Assembly (NCBI GenBank): GCA_016208645.1
Contig: JACQXP010000346.1
Coordinates: 1-5,084, forward strand
Direction of reading: 5' to 3'
DNA from: Candidatus Methylomirabilota bacterium
GTDB taxonomy: Bacteria; Methylomirabilota; Methylomirabilia; Methylomirabilales; 2-02-FULL-66-22
DNA: 5,084 bases
Below the pieces are notes generated by a model that made no database searches, was not told the origin of the DNA, and worked only from the letters and a program-made list of their open reading frames with translations. A program made the translations under genes and the position numbers. Positions within the stretch are counted from its first letter, which is position 1. Every line of letters starts with the position of its first letter. Of the stretch, positions 1-5,084 are shown one piece after another.

Positions 1-305
1 GCGCTGATGCCCTTCTTGGACGCGCACAGCAAGTGGATTGCCAAGAGCCATTTACTCAGGGGGATGTGAGAATCCTCAAAGATCGTCCCTACTGTCACGG
101 TGAACTGCTTCCGACAGGCCTTGCATTTCCAGAGCCCCTTGCGCGTCTTGGAACCCGCCTTGGGTACGATCCTGTATGGCTCCAGGGCTCCACAGTGGGC
201 GCAGACGGGGCCATTCGGCCACCGAAGGGCTTCTAGGTATTCCCGCGCCGAATCCTCGTCGCTAAACTGCTTCGAGAGAACCGACAAGTCAATCCTGCTC
301 TCCAT
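1..305 (-). CDS. IS1595-family (ISXO2-like) transposase, N-terminal part, cut by window edge
   Basis: This is the first 101 codons of a transposase that would catalyse movement of its own insertion sequence. It has no stop before the window edge. After a short helical lead (residues about 7-30) there is a zinc ribbon with C35-x2-C38 and C61-x2-C64. Next comes the stretch FTVTVGTIFEDSHIPLSKW (68-86) followed by KKGIS (97-101), which is highly typical of IS1595/ISXO2 transposases. The DDE catalytic domain would lie to the left of the window, so whether the element is intact cannot be judged. The ATG at 305 is preceded by AGGGGAGG at good spacing and by a sigma70-like promoter. It is transcribed divergently from hsp20. 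Family assignment rests on the zinc ribbon and the motif and is strong. Group within IS1595 is not determined. Confidence 0.92.
   Translation of the reverse strand, partial: MESRIDLSVLSKQFSDEDSAREYLEALRWPNGPVCAHCGALEPYRIVPKAGSKTRKGLWKCKACRKQFTVTVGTIFEDSHIPLSKWLLAIHLLCASKKGIS
1..305 (-). mobile_element. Insertion sequence of IS1595 type, partial; outer end not located
   Basis: The transposase fragment implies an insertion sequence extending left out of the window. Its right-hand end must lie somewhere in the A+T-rich stretch after 305, probably between about 330 and 400. I cannot fix the terminal inverted repeat or the target-site duplication because the other end is not visible. The listed span is only the part the coding sequence supports. 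Confidence 0.7.
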
Positions 306-336
306 TGGTCGCCTCCCCTGTTAGGTAACTACCCAT

Positions 337-365
337 AACATAGGGCAAGCCTTTGGGTTTGTCAA
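337..365 (-). promoter_or_regulatory. Sigma70-like promoter for the transposase
   Basis: Read on the minus strand there is a perfect TTGACA -35 box (365-360), a 17-bp spacer, and TATGTT as the -10 box (342-337, four of six consensus bases). A start about seven bases further on would give a leader of roughly 25 nt with the AGGGGAGG ribosome binding site in it. The match and spacing are good; activity is inferred. Confidence 0.6.
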
Positions 366-399
366 GTATATAATGCCGATGATTTTCTATCTTGACAAA
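358..399. repeat. 9-bp perfect inverted repeat joining two divergent -35 boxes
   Basis: TTTGTCAAG at 358-366 is the exact reverse complement of CTTGACAAA at 391-399, with a 24-bp spacer. Each arm contains the TTGACA -35 hexamer of one of the two divergent promoters (minus strand toward the transposase, plus strand toward hsp20). The repeat may be no more than two matching -35 regions, a regulator site, or part of the insertion-sequence end. It is not a CIRCE (HrcA) or HAIR (HspR) element as usually defined. Confidence 0.6.
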
Positions 400-420
400 G
401 GAAGACTCAGGTTTTATATA
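392..420 (+). promoter_or_regulatory. Probable hsp20 promoter (sigma70-like)
   Basis: TTGACA at 392-397 is followed after exactly 17 bp by TATATA at 415-420. The preceding C gives CTTGACA, which also resembles the -35 of heat-shock sigma32 promoters, but the -10 is A+T-rich and does not match the sigma32 CCCCAT type. Transcription from here would leave a leader of about 105-110 nt before the hsp20 start codon. Confidence 0.6.
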
Positions 421-431
421 TCTATTTGCTT

Positions 432-507
432 AGATCATGAAGATCTGGCAACTGATCGCCATCCTCAGGGGTTGGAGAGTGTAGGGTGCCGCGTGCGGGG
501 CGATCAG
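432..507 (+). other. hsp20 leader with a short hairpin and a 9-bp long-range stem
   Basis: Two perfect pairings lie in the non-coding leader. AGATC (432-436) pairs with GATCT (442-446) around a 5-nt loop. CTGATCGCC (452-460) pairs with GGCGATCAG (499-507) around a 38-nt loop. The larger stem ends 14 nt before the AGGAGG ribosome binding site. A competing pairing, GGGTG (484-488) with CACCC (511-515), is possible. Leaders of small heat-shock genes often act as RNA thermometers, but I see no clear ROSE or fourU motif that masks the ribosome binding site, so a regulatory role is only a hypothesis. Confidence 0.35.
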
Positions 508-535
508 AGACACCCAATAACAGGAGGGAACTCGA

Positions 536-1012
536 ATGTATCTGGAGACATGGCAGCCACGCGTTCGGTCCGTCAGTCAGTGGGATCCATTTGCGGAGAT
601 GGCGGATCTGCACAGGCAAATGGATCAGGTCTTCGGGGAGTTTTTCGGTCCAACGCCATTCAGGATGGCGGCCACGGAAGCCCTGTGGAGTCCGCTGGTG
701 GATGTCCATGAGACCAAGGACGGCATCCTGCTGCAAGTCGAACTCCCTGGGGTCAAGCAGGAGGACATCCAGGTCTCCATCGAGGGCGACACGCTGACGC
801 TGAAGGGCGAGCGGAAGCGTGAAGCCGAGGTGAAGGAAGACCAGTGCCACCGGATCGAGCGGAGCTATGGCCGCTTCGAGCGGACCGTCCTGCTGCCCTC
901 GGTGGTGGATGCCAACCGGGTGAAGGCCACGTACCGGGACGGCGTGCTGGAGATCCAGCTTCCGAAGAGGGAAGAGGCGAAGCCGAAGGAGATCAAGGTC
1001 GAAGTCGCCTGA
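536..1012 (+). CDS. Small heat-shock protein, Hsp20/alpha-crystallin family
   Basis: This is a 158-residue cytoplasmic, ATP-independent holdase that would bind unfolding proteins and keep them soluble for refolding by other chaperones. An N-terminal arm (1-50, WDPFAEMADLHRQMDQVF) is typical of bacterial class A sHSPs. The alpha-crystallin domain spans about 51-150: it opens with PLVDVHETKDGILLQVELPG, continues with the GDTLTLKGER strand, then SYGRFERTVLLP and the signature DGVLEIQLPK near the end. The C-terminal IKV serves as the I-x-I/V anchor used in oligomer assembly. Length is normal for the family. The ATG has AGGAGG eight bases upstream. It is a single-gene unit between its own A+T-rich promoter region and a strong terminator. 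Family is certain; paralogue type (hspA, ibpA and so on) is not assigned. Confidence 0.97.
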   Translation: MYLETWQPRVRSVSQWDPFAEMADLHRQMDQVFGEFFGPTPFRMAATEALWSPLVDVHETKDGILLQVELPGVKQEDIQVSIEGDTLTLKGERKREAEVKEDQCHRIERSYGRFERTVLLPSVVDANRVKATYRDGVLEIQLPKREEAKPKEIKVEVA

Positions 1013-1048
1013 TCTCCCCCGCCTGGTCCGGAGGGAGCTGTTGACGCA

Positions 1049-1083
1049 CGGGGAAGGAGGTTCGCCTCCTTCCCCGTTTTTTT
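1049..1083 (+). terminator. Strong intrinsic terminator of hsp20
   Basis: A perfect 12-bp stem (1049-1060 with 1065-1076), closed by a UUCG loop (1061-1064), is followed directly by seven T residues (1077-1083). It lies 36 bp after the hsp20 stop. Read on the minus strand the hairpin is followed by GTGCGTC and not by T residues, so it should terminate mainly the rightward transcript, although it separates two convergent genes. Confidence 0.95.
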
Positions 1084-1098
1084 CTGGCGGGGGACAGA

Positions 1099-1449
1099 TC
1101 AGCGGGCGCTCCTGCGAGCCGGGCGACACGCATCGGGGCCAACCTGCTCCAGGTGCTCCCGGAGGTGCTGCCGGGCGAGTTCTGCGTTCTTGGAGTCCGC
1201 CCACTTGACCTGACCGAGTCGGGCCAGGGCATTGCACAGATGGGGGACGTCGAGATTCCCCTGTGTGTCGTGGTGAGGCAGGTGCCGAAGCTTCTTCCCC
1301 TCGGGCGTCGTTTCAATCGCAGCAAACGCTGAATCCGGCAACTTCCCGATGTATCTGCGACTCCACGTTGCAGCGTGGGCGGAGATGGTCAACAGCAGAA
1401 GCAGTGCCAACAGGGTCCCCAGGAACCCGAATGATCGCCGCATGCCCAT
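1099..1449 (-). CDS. Small secreted protein with DUF6582-like segment, function unknown
   Basis: This predicted protein has 116 residues. It has a clear Sec signal peptide: MRR positive start, a leucine-rich core (about 8-22), and an AHA cleavage site, giving a mature chain of about 90 residues that begins near ATWSRR. The mature part holds KLPDSAFAAIE, then RHLPHHDTQGNLD, then HLCNALARL and a helical end (AELARQHLREHL). From memory, this LPDSxFA...HLxNALxR pattern resembles the short DUF6582 domain of phage head-associated proteins; I could not check it. Here it is exported and stands alone. The start at 1449 is chosen because GGAGG lies five bases upstream; ATG at 1443 is the alternative. 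Longer upstream starts would put extra residues before the signal peptide. It is divergent from the methyltransferase gene and convergent with hsp20. No biochemical function can be assigned. Confidence 0.75.
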   Translation of the reverse strand: MGMRRSFGFLGTLLALLLLLTISAHAATWSRRYIGKLPDSAFAAIETTPEGKKLRHLPHHDTQGNLDVPHLCNALARLGQVKWADSKNAELARQHLREHLEQVGPDACRPARRSAR

Positions 1450-1521
1450 CACCCCCTCCATATTGGCCTGAAGCATCCCCTTGCAGCGCACCCGAAGGAC
1501 CGCGCAGATCCGCCGGGAGAA

Positions 1522-1550
1522 TTGACGCCTATCACTTGCTCTGATAGGGT
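1522..1550 (+). promoter_or_regulatory. Weak candidate promoter with operator-like palindrome
   Basis: CCTATCA (1528-1534) and TGATAGG (1542-1548) form a perfect 7-bp inverted repeat with a 7-bp centre. It overlaps a weak sigma70-like arrangement: TTGACG (1522-1527), 17 bp, TAGGGT (1545-1550, only three of six -10 bases). It lies in the 143-bp divergent gap between the secreted-protein gene and the methyltransferase cluster, 44 bp before the latter. A repressor or activator site for one or both directions is plausible, but the RNA could equally form a small hairpin. Confidence 0.35.
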
Positions 1551-1592
1551 TGCCTCGCCCCAACCAGCATCCTCTCCCGCCGGGAGCCCCGC

Positions 1593-2291
1593 ATGGCCGA
1601 CGACGCGATTCATTTCTTCCTCTTCCAGGATTGCCTCATTCGCGTGCCCAACAACACGTTCGTTCCGAAGTTCGGCAGCCTGCTCCTGGCCCGGCATCTT
1701 CCCCTCCGGGAGAGTGACGTGGTCCTGGACCTGGGGGCGGGGGCGGGCCTGATTGGCATCCTGGCCGCCCGCCGCGGGCACCAAGTGGTGGCCACGGACG
1801 TGGTGGCCGCCTGCGCCGAGTGCGCGCGGGCCAACGCGCTGCTCAATGGGGTGGCCGAGCGCGTGGAGGTTCGGACCGGCGACCTCTTCACGCCGGTGAA
1901 CGGCGAGACCTTCGACCTGATCGCCACCAATCCGCCCCAGATGCCGACCCCGCTGGACCGGGATTGGGATGATGCCCAGTCGCAGGCAGACAACGGGGGG
2001 CCGGATGGCTGGGCCATCCTCGACCGGATTATCCATGAGGCCCCGAGATATCTCAACCCCCAGGGCCGCCTGGTGCTCACCCTCTTCGGGTTCCTGGGGA
2101 TCCAGCGCGCACTGGAGAAGCTGCGGGCGGCTGGCCTCACCCCAAGTGTGCTCGCCCGAGAGGAGCAAGCCTTCCCCCGCATCGGCCGGGAGCGCCTGAA
2201 CTACATCCGATCCGTGGACGACGAAAGCATCCTTCCGCCGGGGCGGCCGGCAACCTGCCCGCGACTCGTCCTGTGTGGACAGAAGGAATAG
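1593..2291 (+). CDS. PrmC/HemK-like class I SAM-dependent methyltransferase
   Basis: This is a 232-residue cytoplasmic methyltransferase. Motif I is VVLDLGAGAG (43-52), which binds S-adenosylmethionine. D69 ends the next strand. ATNPPQMPTP (111-120) is the catalytic motif IV, and GGPDGW (135-140) matches the GGxDG segment of PrmC. Known relatives methylate the side-chain nitrogen of glutamine in release factors or of bases in nucleic acids, using NPP(Y/F). Here the fourth residue is Gln. Only about 40 residues precede motif I, so the helical substrate-binding domain of PrmC is missing. The layout is closer to the short HEMK2/Mtq2 type. GGGAG lies six bases before the ATG at 1593. It is first in a rightward cluster, 3 bp ahead of the deacetylase. 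The fold is certain; the substrate is unknown, and it is unlikely to be the main release-factor methylase. Confidence 0.88.
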   Translation: MADDAIHFFLFQDCLIRVPNNTFVPKFGSLLLARHLPLRESDVVLDLGAGAGLIGILAARRGHQVVATDVVAACAECARANALLNGVAERVEVRTGDLFTPVNGETFDLIATNPPQMPTPLDRDWDDAQSQADNGGPDGWAILDRIIHEAPRYLNPQGRLVLTLFGFLGIQRALEKLRAAGLTPSVLAREEQAFPRIGRERLNYIRSVDDESILPPGRPATCPRLVLCGQKE

Positions 2292-2294
2292 CCG

Positions 2295-3071
2295 ATGCCG
2301 CCCTTTCTCATCGTCAACGCGGATGACTTCAACCTCACCCTGGGGGTGACACGTGGCATCCTGGAGGCTCACCGGCGCGGGATCGTGACCAGCACGACCG
2401 TGATGGTCAATCTCCCCGGGCTGGAGCGGAGCCGGGACCTGGTCCGGGAGGCGTCCCGCCTCGGCCTGGGGCTGCACCTCAATCTCACCCTCGGCCGGCC
2501 CGTCCTGGCTCCCGCAAAGGTGGCTTCCCTGGTGGATGGGACCGGCTGCTTCATCCGGGATCGCCGTCGGGTGGGGGAGGCGGGCGACCTGTCTGCGATC
2601 CGGGAAGAATTGGCCGCCCAGGCCGAACGGTTCGAGGTGATCTTCGGGTATCGCCCGACCCACCTGGACACGCATCATCACGTGCACCGGCTTCCCCGGA
2701 TCTTCGACGTGGTCCTGGATCTCGCCGGGGCACTGGGCATCCCCCTCCGGGCGTTTACCCCGGAGATGGCGGATCGCATCCGGAAGCGCCACCTCCCGGC
2801 GGCGGATCGGGCGATCGGGGACGTGGGGCCGGACGCCTTCTGGCACCCTGCGAGCTTGCTGTCGTTTCTCGAGGATCTCCCTCCCGGCGTCACGGAGCTC
2901 ATGTGCCATCCAGGCTATGCGGATGCGGCGCTGGCTGCCAGCAGTTACTGCGCGCAGCGCGAGGTCGAGCTTCGCGCGCTGTGTGAGGCCAGGGTAAAGG
3001 ACGCCCTCACGGCGGCCGGCGTCCAGTGCATCACCTACGGCGATCTGGCCGCCGTCCTGGCGAGTCGCTGA
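2295..3071 (+). CDS. ChbG/YdjC (HpnK) family carbohydrate deacetylase
   Basis: This 258-residue enzyme belongs to the family that removes N-acetyl groups from sugars such as chitooligosaccharides, using a metal-bound (beta/alpha) fold. The family motifs are all present and in order: NADDFN (8-13) with the metal and catalytic Asp pair D10/D11, GLHLNL (59-64) with H61, THLDTHHHVH (122-131), and ELMCHPGY (201-208), followed by R222-E223 near the end. Length is normal. There is no signal peptide, so it acts in the cytoplasm. AGAAGGA, partly inside the preceding stop region, serves as ribosome binding site for the ATG at 2295, only 3 bp after the methyltransferase. Its TGA overlaps the ATG of the kinase frame by one base, so the two are probably translationally coupled. 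The family also contains hopanoid-linked HpnK, but no hopanoid genes are visible. The exact sugar is unknown. Confidence 0.93.
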   Translation: MPPFLIVNADDFNLTLGVTRGILEAHRRGIVTSTTVMVNLPGLERSRDLVREASRLGLGLHLNLTLGRPVLAPAKVASLVDGTGCFIRDRRRVGEAGDLSAIREELAAQAERFEVIFGYRPTHLDTHHHVHRLPRIFDVVLDLAGALGIPLRAFTPEMADRIRKRHLPAADRAIGDVGPDAFWHPASLLSFLEDLPPGVTELMCHPGYADAALAASSYCAQREVELRALCEARVKDALTAAGVQCITYGDLAAVLASR

Positions 3072-3894
3072 TGGCCGTGTCCTCTCCCCCCGGCGTCATC
3101 CTCGGCGTGGATCTGGGGGCGACCACGCTGGCGGGGGGCCTGGTGGATGCGGCGGGGACGGTCCGGAATTCCCGCAGCTCCCGGAGTTCCGGGGTCTTGC
3201 GCTGGGCCGCAGCATCCGGGAACGCACTGGCCTCCCGGTCGTCGTGGATAACGATGTCAACGCCCTCACCCTGGGAGAGTGGACGTTCGGCCAGGCGCGG
3301 GGCCTCCGCCACGTGGCCATGGTCGCCGTGGGGACCAGCATCGGCGGCGGCCTGATCCTGAACGGGGCGCTGGTGCGAGGGGACAGAGGGTATGGGGGCG
3401 AGGTCGGCCACACCACGGTGGACCTGGATGGTCCCGACTGTGTCTGTGGGAGCCGGGGATGCGTCAAGGTCTATGCCTCGGGGGCGGACATCGCGCGGCA
3501 GGCGCGAAGTTTGCTGCGAGCGGATCGCACCTCCATTCTCCTCGAGTTGGTGGGAGGAGACCCGAACCGGATAGACGCCCCGCAGGTCTTCGCCGCCGCC
3601 GCCCAGGGCGACCCGGTGGCGGTCACGGTGGTGGCCAGGGCGGCACAGGCCCTGGGCGCCGGGGTGGGCAATCTCATCAACCTCTACAACCCGGAGCTGA
3701 TCCTGCTGGGCGGCAGCGTGATGGAGGCGGGAGAGATCCTGATGGAGCCGGTGGTGCGGTGGGCCAGATTCTATGCCTTCGAGGCGGCCTTCGACCGAAC
3801 GCGCATCGTCCGCTCCACCCTTAGCAAGGAATCGAGCGTCCAGGGCGCCGCAGCCCTCTTTCTGTACGAACGGAGCCGCGGACGCCTCGGGTGA
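3071..3894 (+). pseudogene. ROK-family sugar kinase, frame broken by internal deletion
   Basis: ROK kinases phosphorylate glucose, GlcNAc, ManNAc and similar sugars with ATP. The first piece (ATG 3071, coupled to the deacetylase stop) reads GVILGVDLGATT, the phosphate-binding loop, then GLVDAAGTV up to about 3163. The rest is in another frame, from about 3163 to the TGA at 3892-3894. It has LPVVVDNDVNALTLGE with the catalytic Asp at 3253-3255, VGTSIGGGLI, GGEVGH, the zinc motif CVCGSRGC, and later NLINLYNPELILLGGSV. D14 and the NDVN Asp are about 48 codons apart; in E. coli NagK the gap is about 100. So roughly 50 codons are missing, and the deletion length is 1 modulo 3. The final Glu of CxCGxxGCxE is Lys here. 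The 3' frame is open from GTG 3244 (216 residues) but lacks the ATP loop. I judge it non-functional unless this is an assembly error. Confidence 0.85.
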
Positions 3895-3928
3895 TCTGCG
3901 GCCAGTTTCAGCACGTCATACACACAAC

Positions 3929-3934
3929 GGAGGA
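3929..3934 (+). promoter_or_regulatory. Ribosome binding site fixing the aldehyde dehydrogenase start
   Basis: GGAGGA sits seven bases before ATG 3942 and is the strongest Shine-Dalgarno site in the cluster. It supports 3942 over the in-frame ATG at 3960. No promoter is apparent in the 47-bp gap. Confidence 0.75.
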
Positions 3935-3941
3935 CGGGACC

Positions 3942-5084
3942 ATGGCCAGTGCGTACGGGATGTTGATCGGCGGCGCGTGGGAGACCGGGACGGACACTAT
4001 TCCGGTCATTGACAAGTACACTGGCGAGGCCTTCGGCACGATTCCCCGGGCCAGCAAGGCGGATGTGGAGCGGGCGATCGGCGCGGCCCAGGCGGCCTTT
4101 GGCGGGTTCGCCGACCTGCCGGCGCACCGCCGCTCCAGGATCCTGGAGAAGACGTCGGAACTCCTGGCGAAATACCAGGACGACATCGCCACCATCATCT
4201 GCCGCGAGGCCGGGAAGGCCTGGAAATACTCCGTGGGCGAGGTCGGCCGGGCCGTGGAGACGTTCAAGTTCGCGGCCGAGGAGGCCAAACGGATCCACGG
4301 AGAGACCGTCCCCATGGACGCCTCGGCCGGGGCGGAAAAGCGGTTCGGCTTCTATTTCCGGACCCCAGTGGGCGTCGTGGCGGCCATCTCGCCCTTCAAC
4401 TTCCCGCTGAATCGCGTGGCCCACAAGGTTGCCCCCGCCCTGGCGGCCGGCAACACCGTCGTCCTGAAGCCGGCGACGACCACCCCCATCACGGCCATCC
4501 GCCTGGGGGAGATCCTGATGGAGGCGGGCCTGCCCGACGGGGTCTTCAACCTGATCTACGGCGAGGGGGGAACCGTCGGCGATTGGCTGGTGACTGACCC
4601 CCGCCCGGCCAAGGTCACCTTCACCGGCAGCCCGCCGGTGGGACAGCACATCATGAGCCGCGCCGGCCTCAAGAAGGTCACGCTGGAATTGGGCAACAAT
4701 TCGGGCACGATCATCGAGGCCGACGGGGACATTGATGCGGCCGTCCCTCGCTGTGTGGTCTCCGCCTTCGCCAACTCGGGGCAGGTCTGCATCAGTCTCC
4801 AGCGGCTGTACCTCCACCAGGCCATCGCCCAGGAGTTCACAAAGAAATTCGTCGAGGCCACGGCCCGGCTCAAGGTGGGGAATCCCCTGGACAAGGATTG
4901 CGAGGTGGGCCCCATGATTGACGAGAAGGAGGCCAAGCGGGCCGAGGCCTGGATCAACGAGGCGGTGGCCCAGGGGGCCAAGATCCTGGTCGGCGGCAAG
5001 CGCGAGGGACGGATCCTGTGGCCCACGGTCCTGGACAACGTCCGGCACGACATGAAGGTCATGTGCCAGGAGACCTTCGCCCCG
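3942..5084 (+). CDS. NAD(P)-dependent aldehyde dehydrogenase, C-terminus cut by window edge
   Basis: The window holds 381 codons of a protein usually about 475 residues long. It oxidises an aldehyde to an acid (or acyl product) in the cytoplasm. In order: SPFNFP (150-155) and KPA (176-178) of the cofactor site, FTGS (227-230), the general-base Glu E249 in LELGNNS, the nucleophile C283 in GQVCISLQR, VGPMI (322-326), and ETFAP (377-381) at the edge. The run from LELG through GQVCIS-x-QR resembles lactaldehyde and non-phosphorylating glyceraldehyde-3-phosphate type dehydrogenases, though LELGNNS replaces the usual LELGGK or LELGSNS. No inactivating change is seen in this part. GGAGGA (3929-3934) lies seven bases before the ATG. 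It follows the broken kinase by 47 bp with no terminator, so it probably shares the transcript. The substrate is not identified. Confidence 0.94.
   Translation, partial: MASAYGMLIGGAWETGTDTIPVIDKYTGEAFGTIPRASKADVERAIGAAQAAFGGFADLPAHRRSRILEKTSELLAKYQDDIATIICREAGKAWKYSVGEVGRAVETFKFAAEEAKRIHGETVPMDASAGAEKRFGFYFRTPVGVVAAISPFNFPLNRVAHKVAPALAAGNTVVLKPATTTPITAIRLGEILMEAGLPDGVFNLIYGEGGTVGDWLVTDPRPAKVTFTGSPPVGQHIMSRAGLKKVTLELGNNSGTIIEADGDIDAAVPRCVVSAFANSGQVCISLQRLYLHQAIAQEFTKKFVEATARLKVGNPLDKDCEVGPMIDEKEAKRAEAWINEAVAQGAKILVGGKREGRILWPTVLDNVRHDMKVMCQETFAP

Noticed and set aside
33..324. Two small plus-strand frames opposite the transposase
   Set aside because: They are antisense shadows of the IS1595 zinc-ribbon coding sequence.
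358..399. CIRCE (HrcA) or HAIR (HspR) heat-shock operator upstream of hsp20
   Set aside because: The arms TTTGTCAAG/CTTGACAAA and the 24-bp spacer do not fit TTAGCACTC-N9-GAGTGCTAA or CTTGAGT-N7-ACTCAAG.
373..711. Plus-strand frame of 112 codons beginning in the hsp20 promoter region
   Set aside because: It includes the promoter and leader and runs into hsp20 in the wrong frame; it has no ribosome binding site and no recognisable sequence.
422..1237. Minus-strand frame of 271 codons spanning hsp20 and its terminator
   Set aside because: It crosses a strong terminator hairpin and the antisense of an unmistakable Hsp20 gene, and overlaps the better supported secreted-protein frame.
1449..2909. 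Long minus-strand frame of 486 codons opposite the methyltransferase and deacetylase
   Set aside because: It lies antisense to two genes with full conserved motifs, its translation is low-complexity Arg/Pro/Gly/His-rich with no recognisable domain, and such frames are common opposite GC-rich genes.
3071..3260. Programmed ribosomal frameshift joining the two ROK pieces
   Set aside because: A frameshift would not restore the roughly 50 missing codons between the phosphate loop and the catalytic Asp, and there is no slippery heptamer with a following structure at the junction.
3279..3824. Plus-strand frame of 181 codons, Gly/Arg-rich, overlapping the ROK kinase
   Set aside because: It is an alternate-frame shadow; all ROK motifs are in the frame that ends at 3894.
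3771..5048. Long minus-strand frame of 425 codons opposite the aldehyde dehydrogenase
   Set aside because: The plus strand encodes a clear aldehyde dehydrogenase with catalytic Glu and Cys; the antisense frame has no domain and no ribosome binding site of note.

Overview
This is a GC-rich bacterial window. Its base composition, GC-rich codon use and plain Shine-Dalgarno sites suggest an uncultured soil or subsurface type such as Rokubacteria/Methylomirabilota, Acidobacteriota or Deltaproteobacteria. The sequence alone does not settle the lineage.

Layout, left to right. (1) Positions 1-305, minus strand: the N-terminal third of an IS1595-type transposase, cut by the window edge. (2) Positions 306-535: an A+T-rich divergent regulatory region. 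It holds a sigma70-like promoter for the transposase, a second one facing right, a 9-bp inverted repeat joining their two -35 elements, and a roughly 100-nt leader with its own perfect 9-bp inverted repeat. (3) Positions 536-1012: a small heat-shock protein (Hsp20), closed by a very strong UUCG-loop terminator at 1049-1083. (4) Positions 1099-1449, minus strand: a small secreted protein convergent with hsp20. (5) Positions 1450-1592: a divergent intergenic region with an operator-like palindrome. (6) Positions 1593-5084: a tightly packed rightward cluster. It contains a PrmC/HemK-like methyltransferase, a ChbG/YdjC-type carbohydrate deacetylase, a broken ROK sugar kinase, and an aldehyde dehydrogenase that runs off the right edge.

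The cluster looks like one transcription unit: the gaps are 3 nt, a 1-nt start/stop overlap, then 47 nt. The deacetylase plus ROK kinase pair suggests handling of acetylated amino sugars or oligosaccharides, and the aldehyde dehydrogenase could oxidise a breakdown product. That link is inferred from position. The kinase frame has lost about 50 codons between its phosphate-binding loop and its catalytic Asp and changes reading frame there, so the pathway may be decaying, or this may be an assembly error.

I found no CRISPR array, tRNA, rRNA or clearly novel defence or mobile system. The points most worth a second look are the ROK deletion, the methyltransferase with NPPQ in place of NPPY, the small secreted protein with a phage-like domain, and the paired inverted repeats upstream of hsp20.
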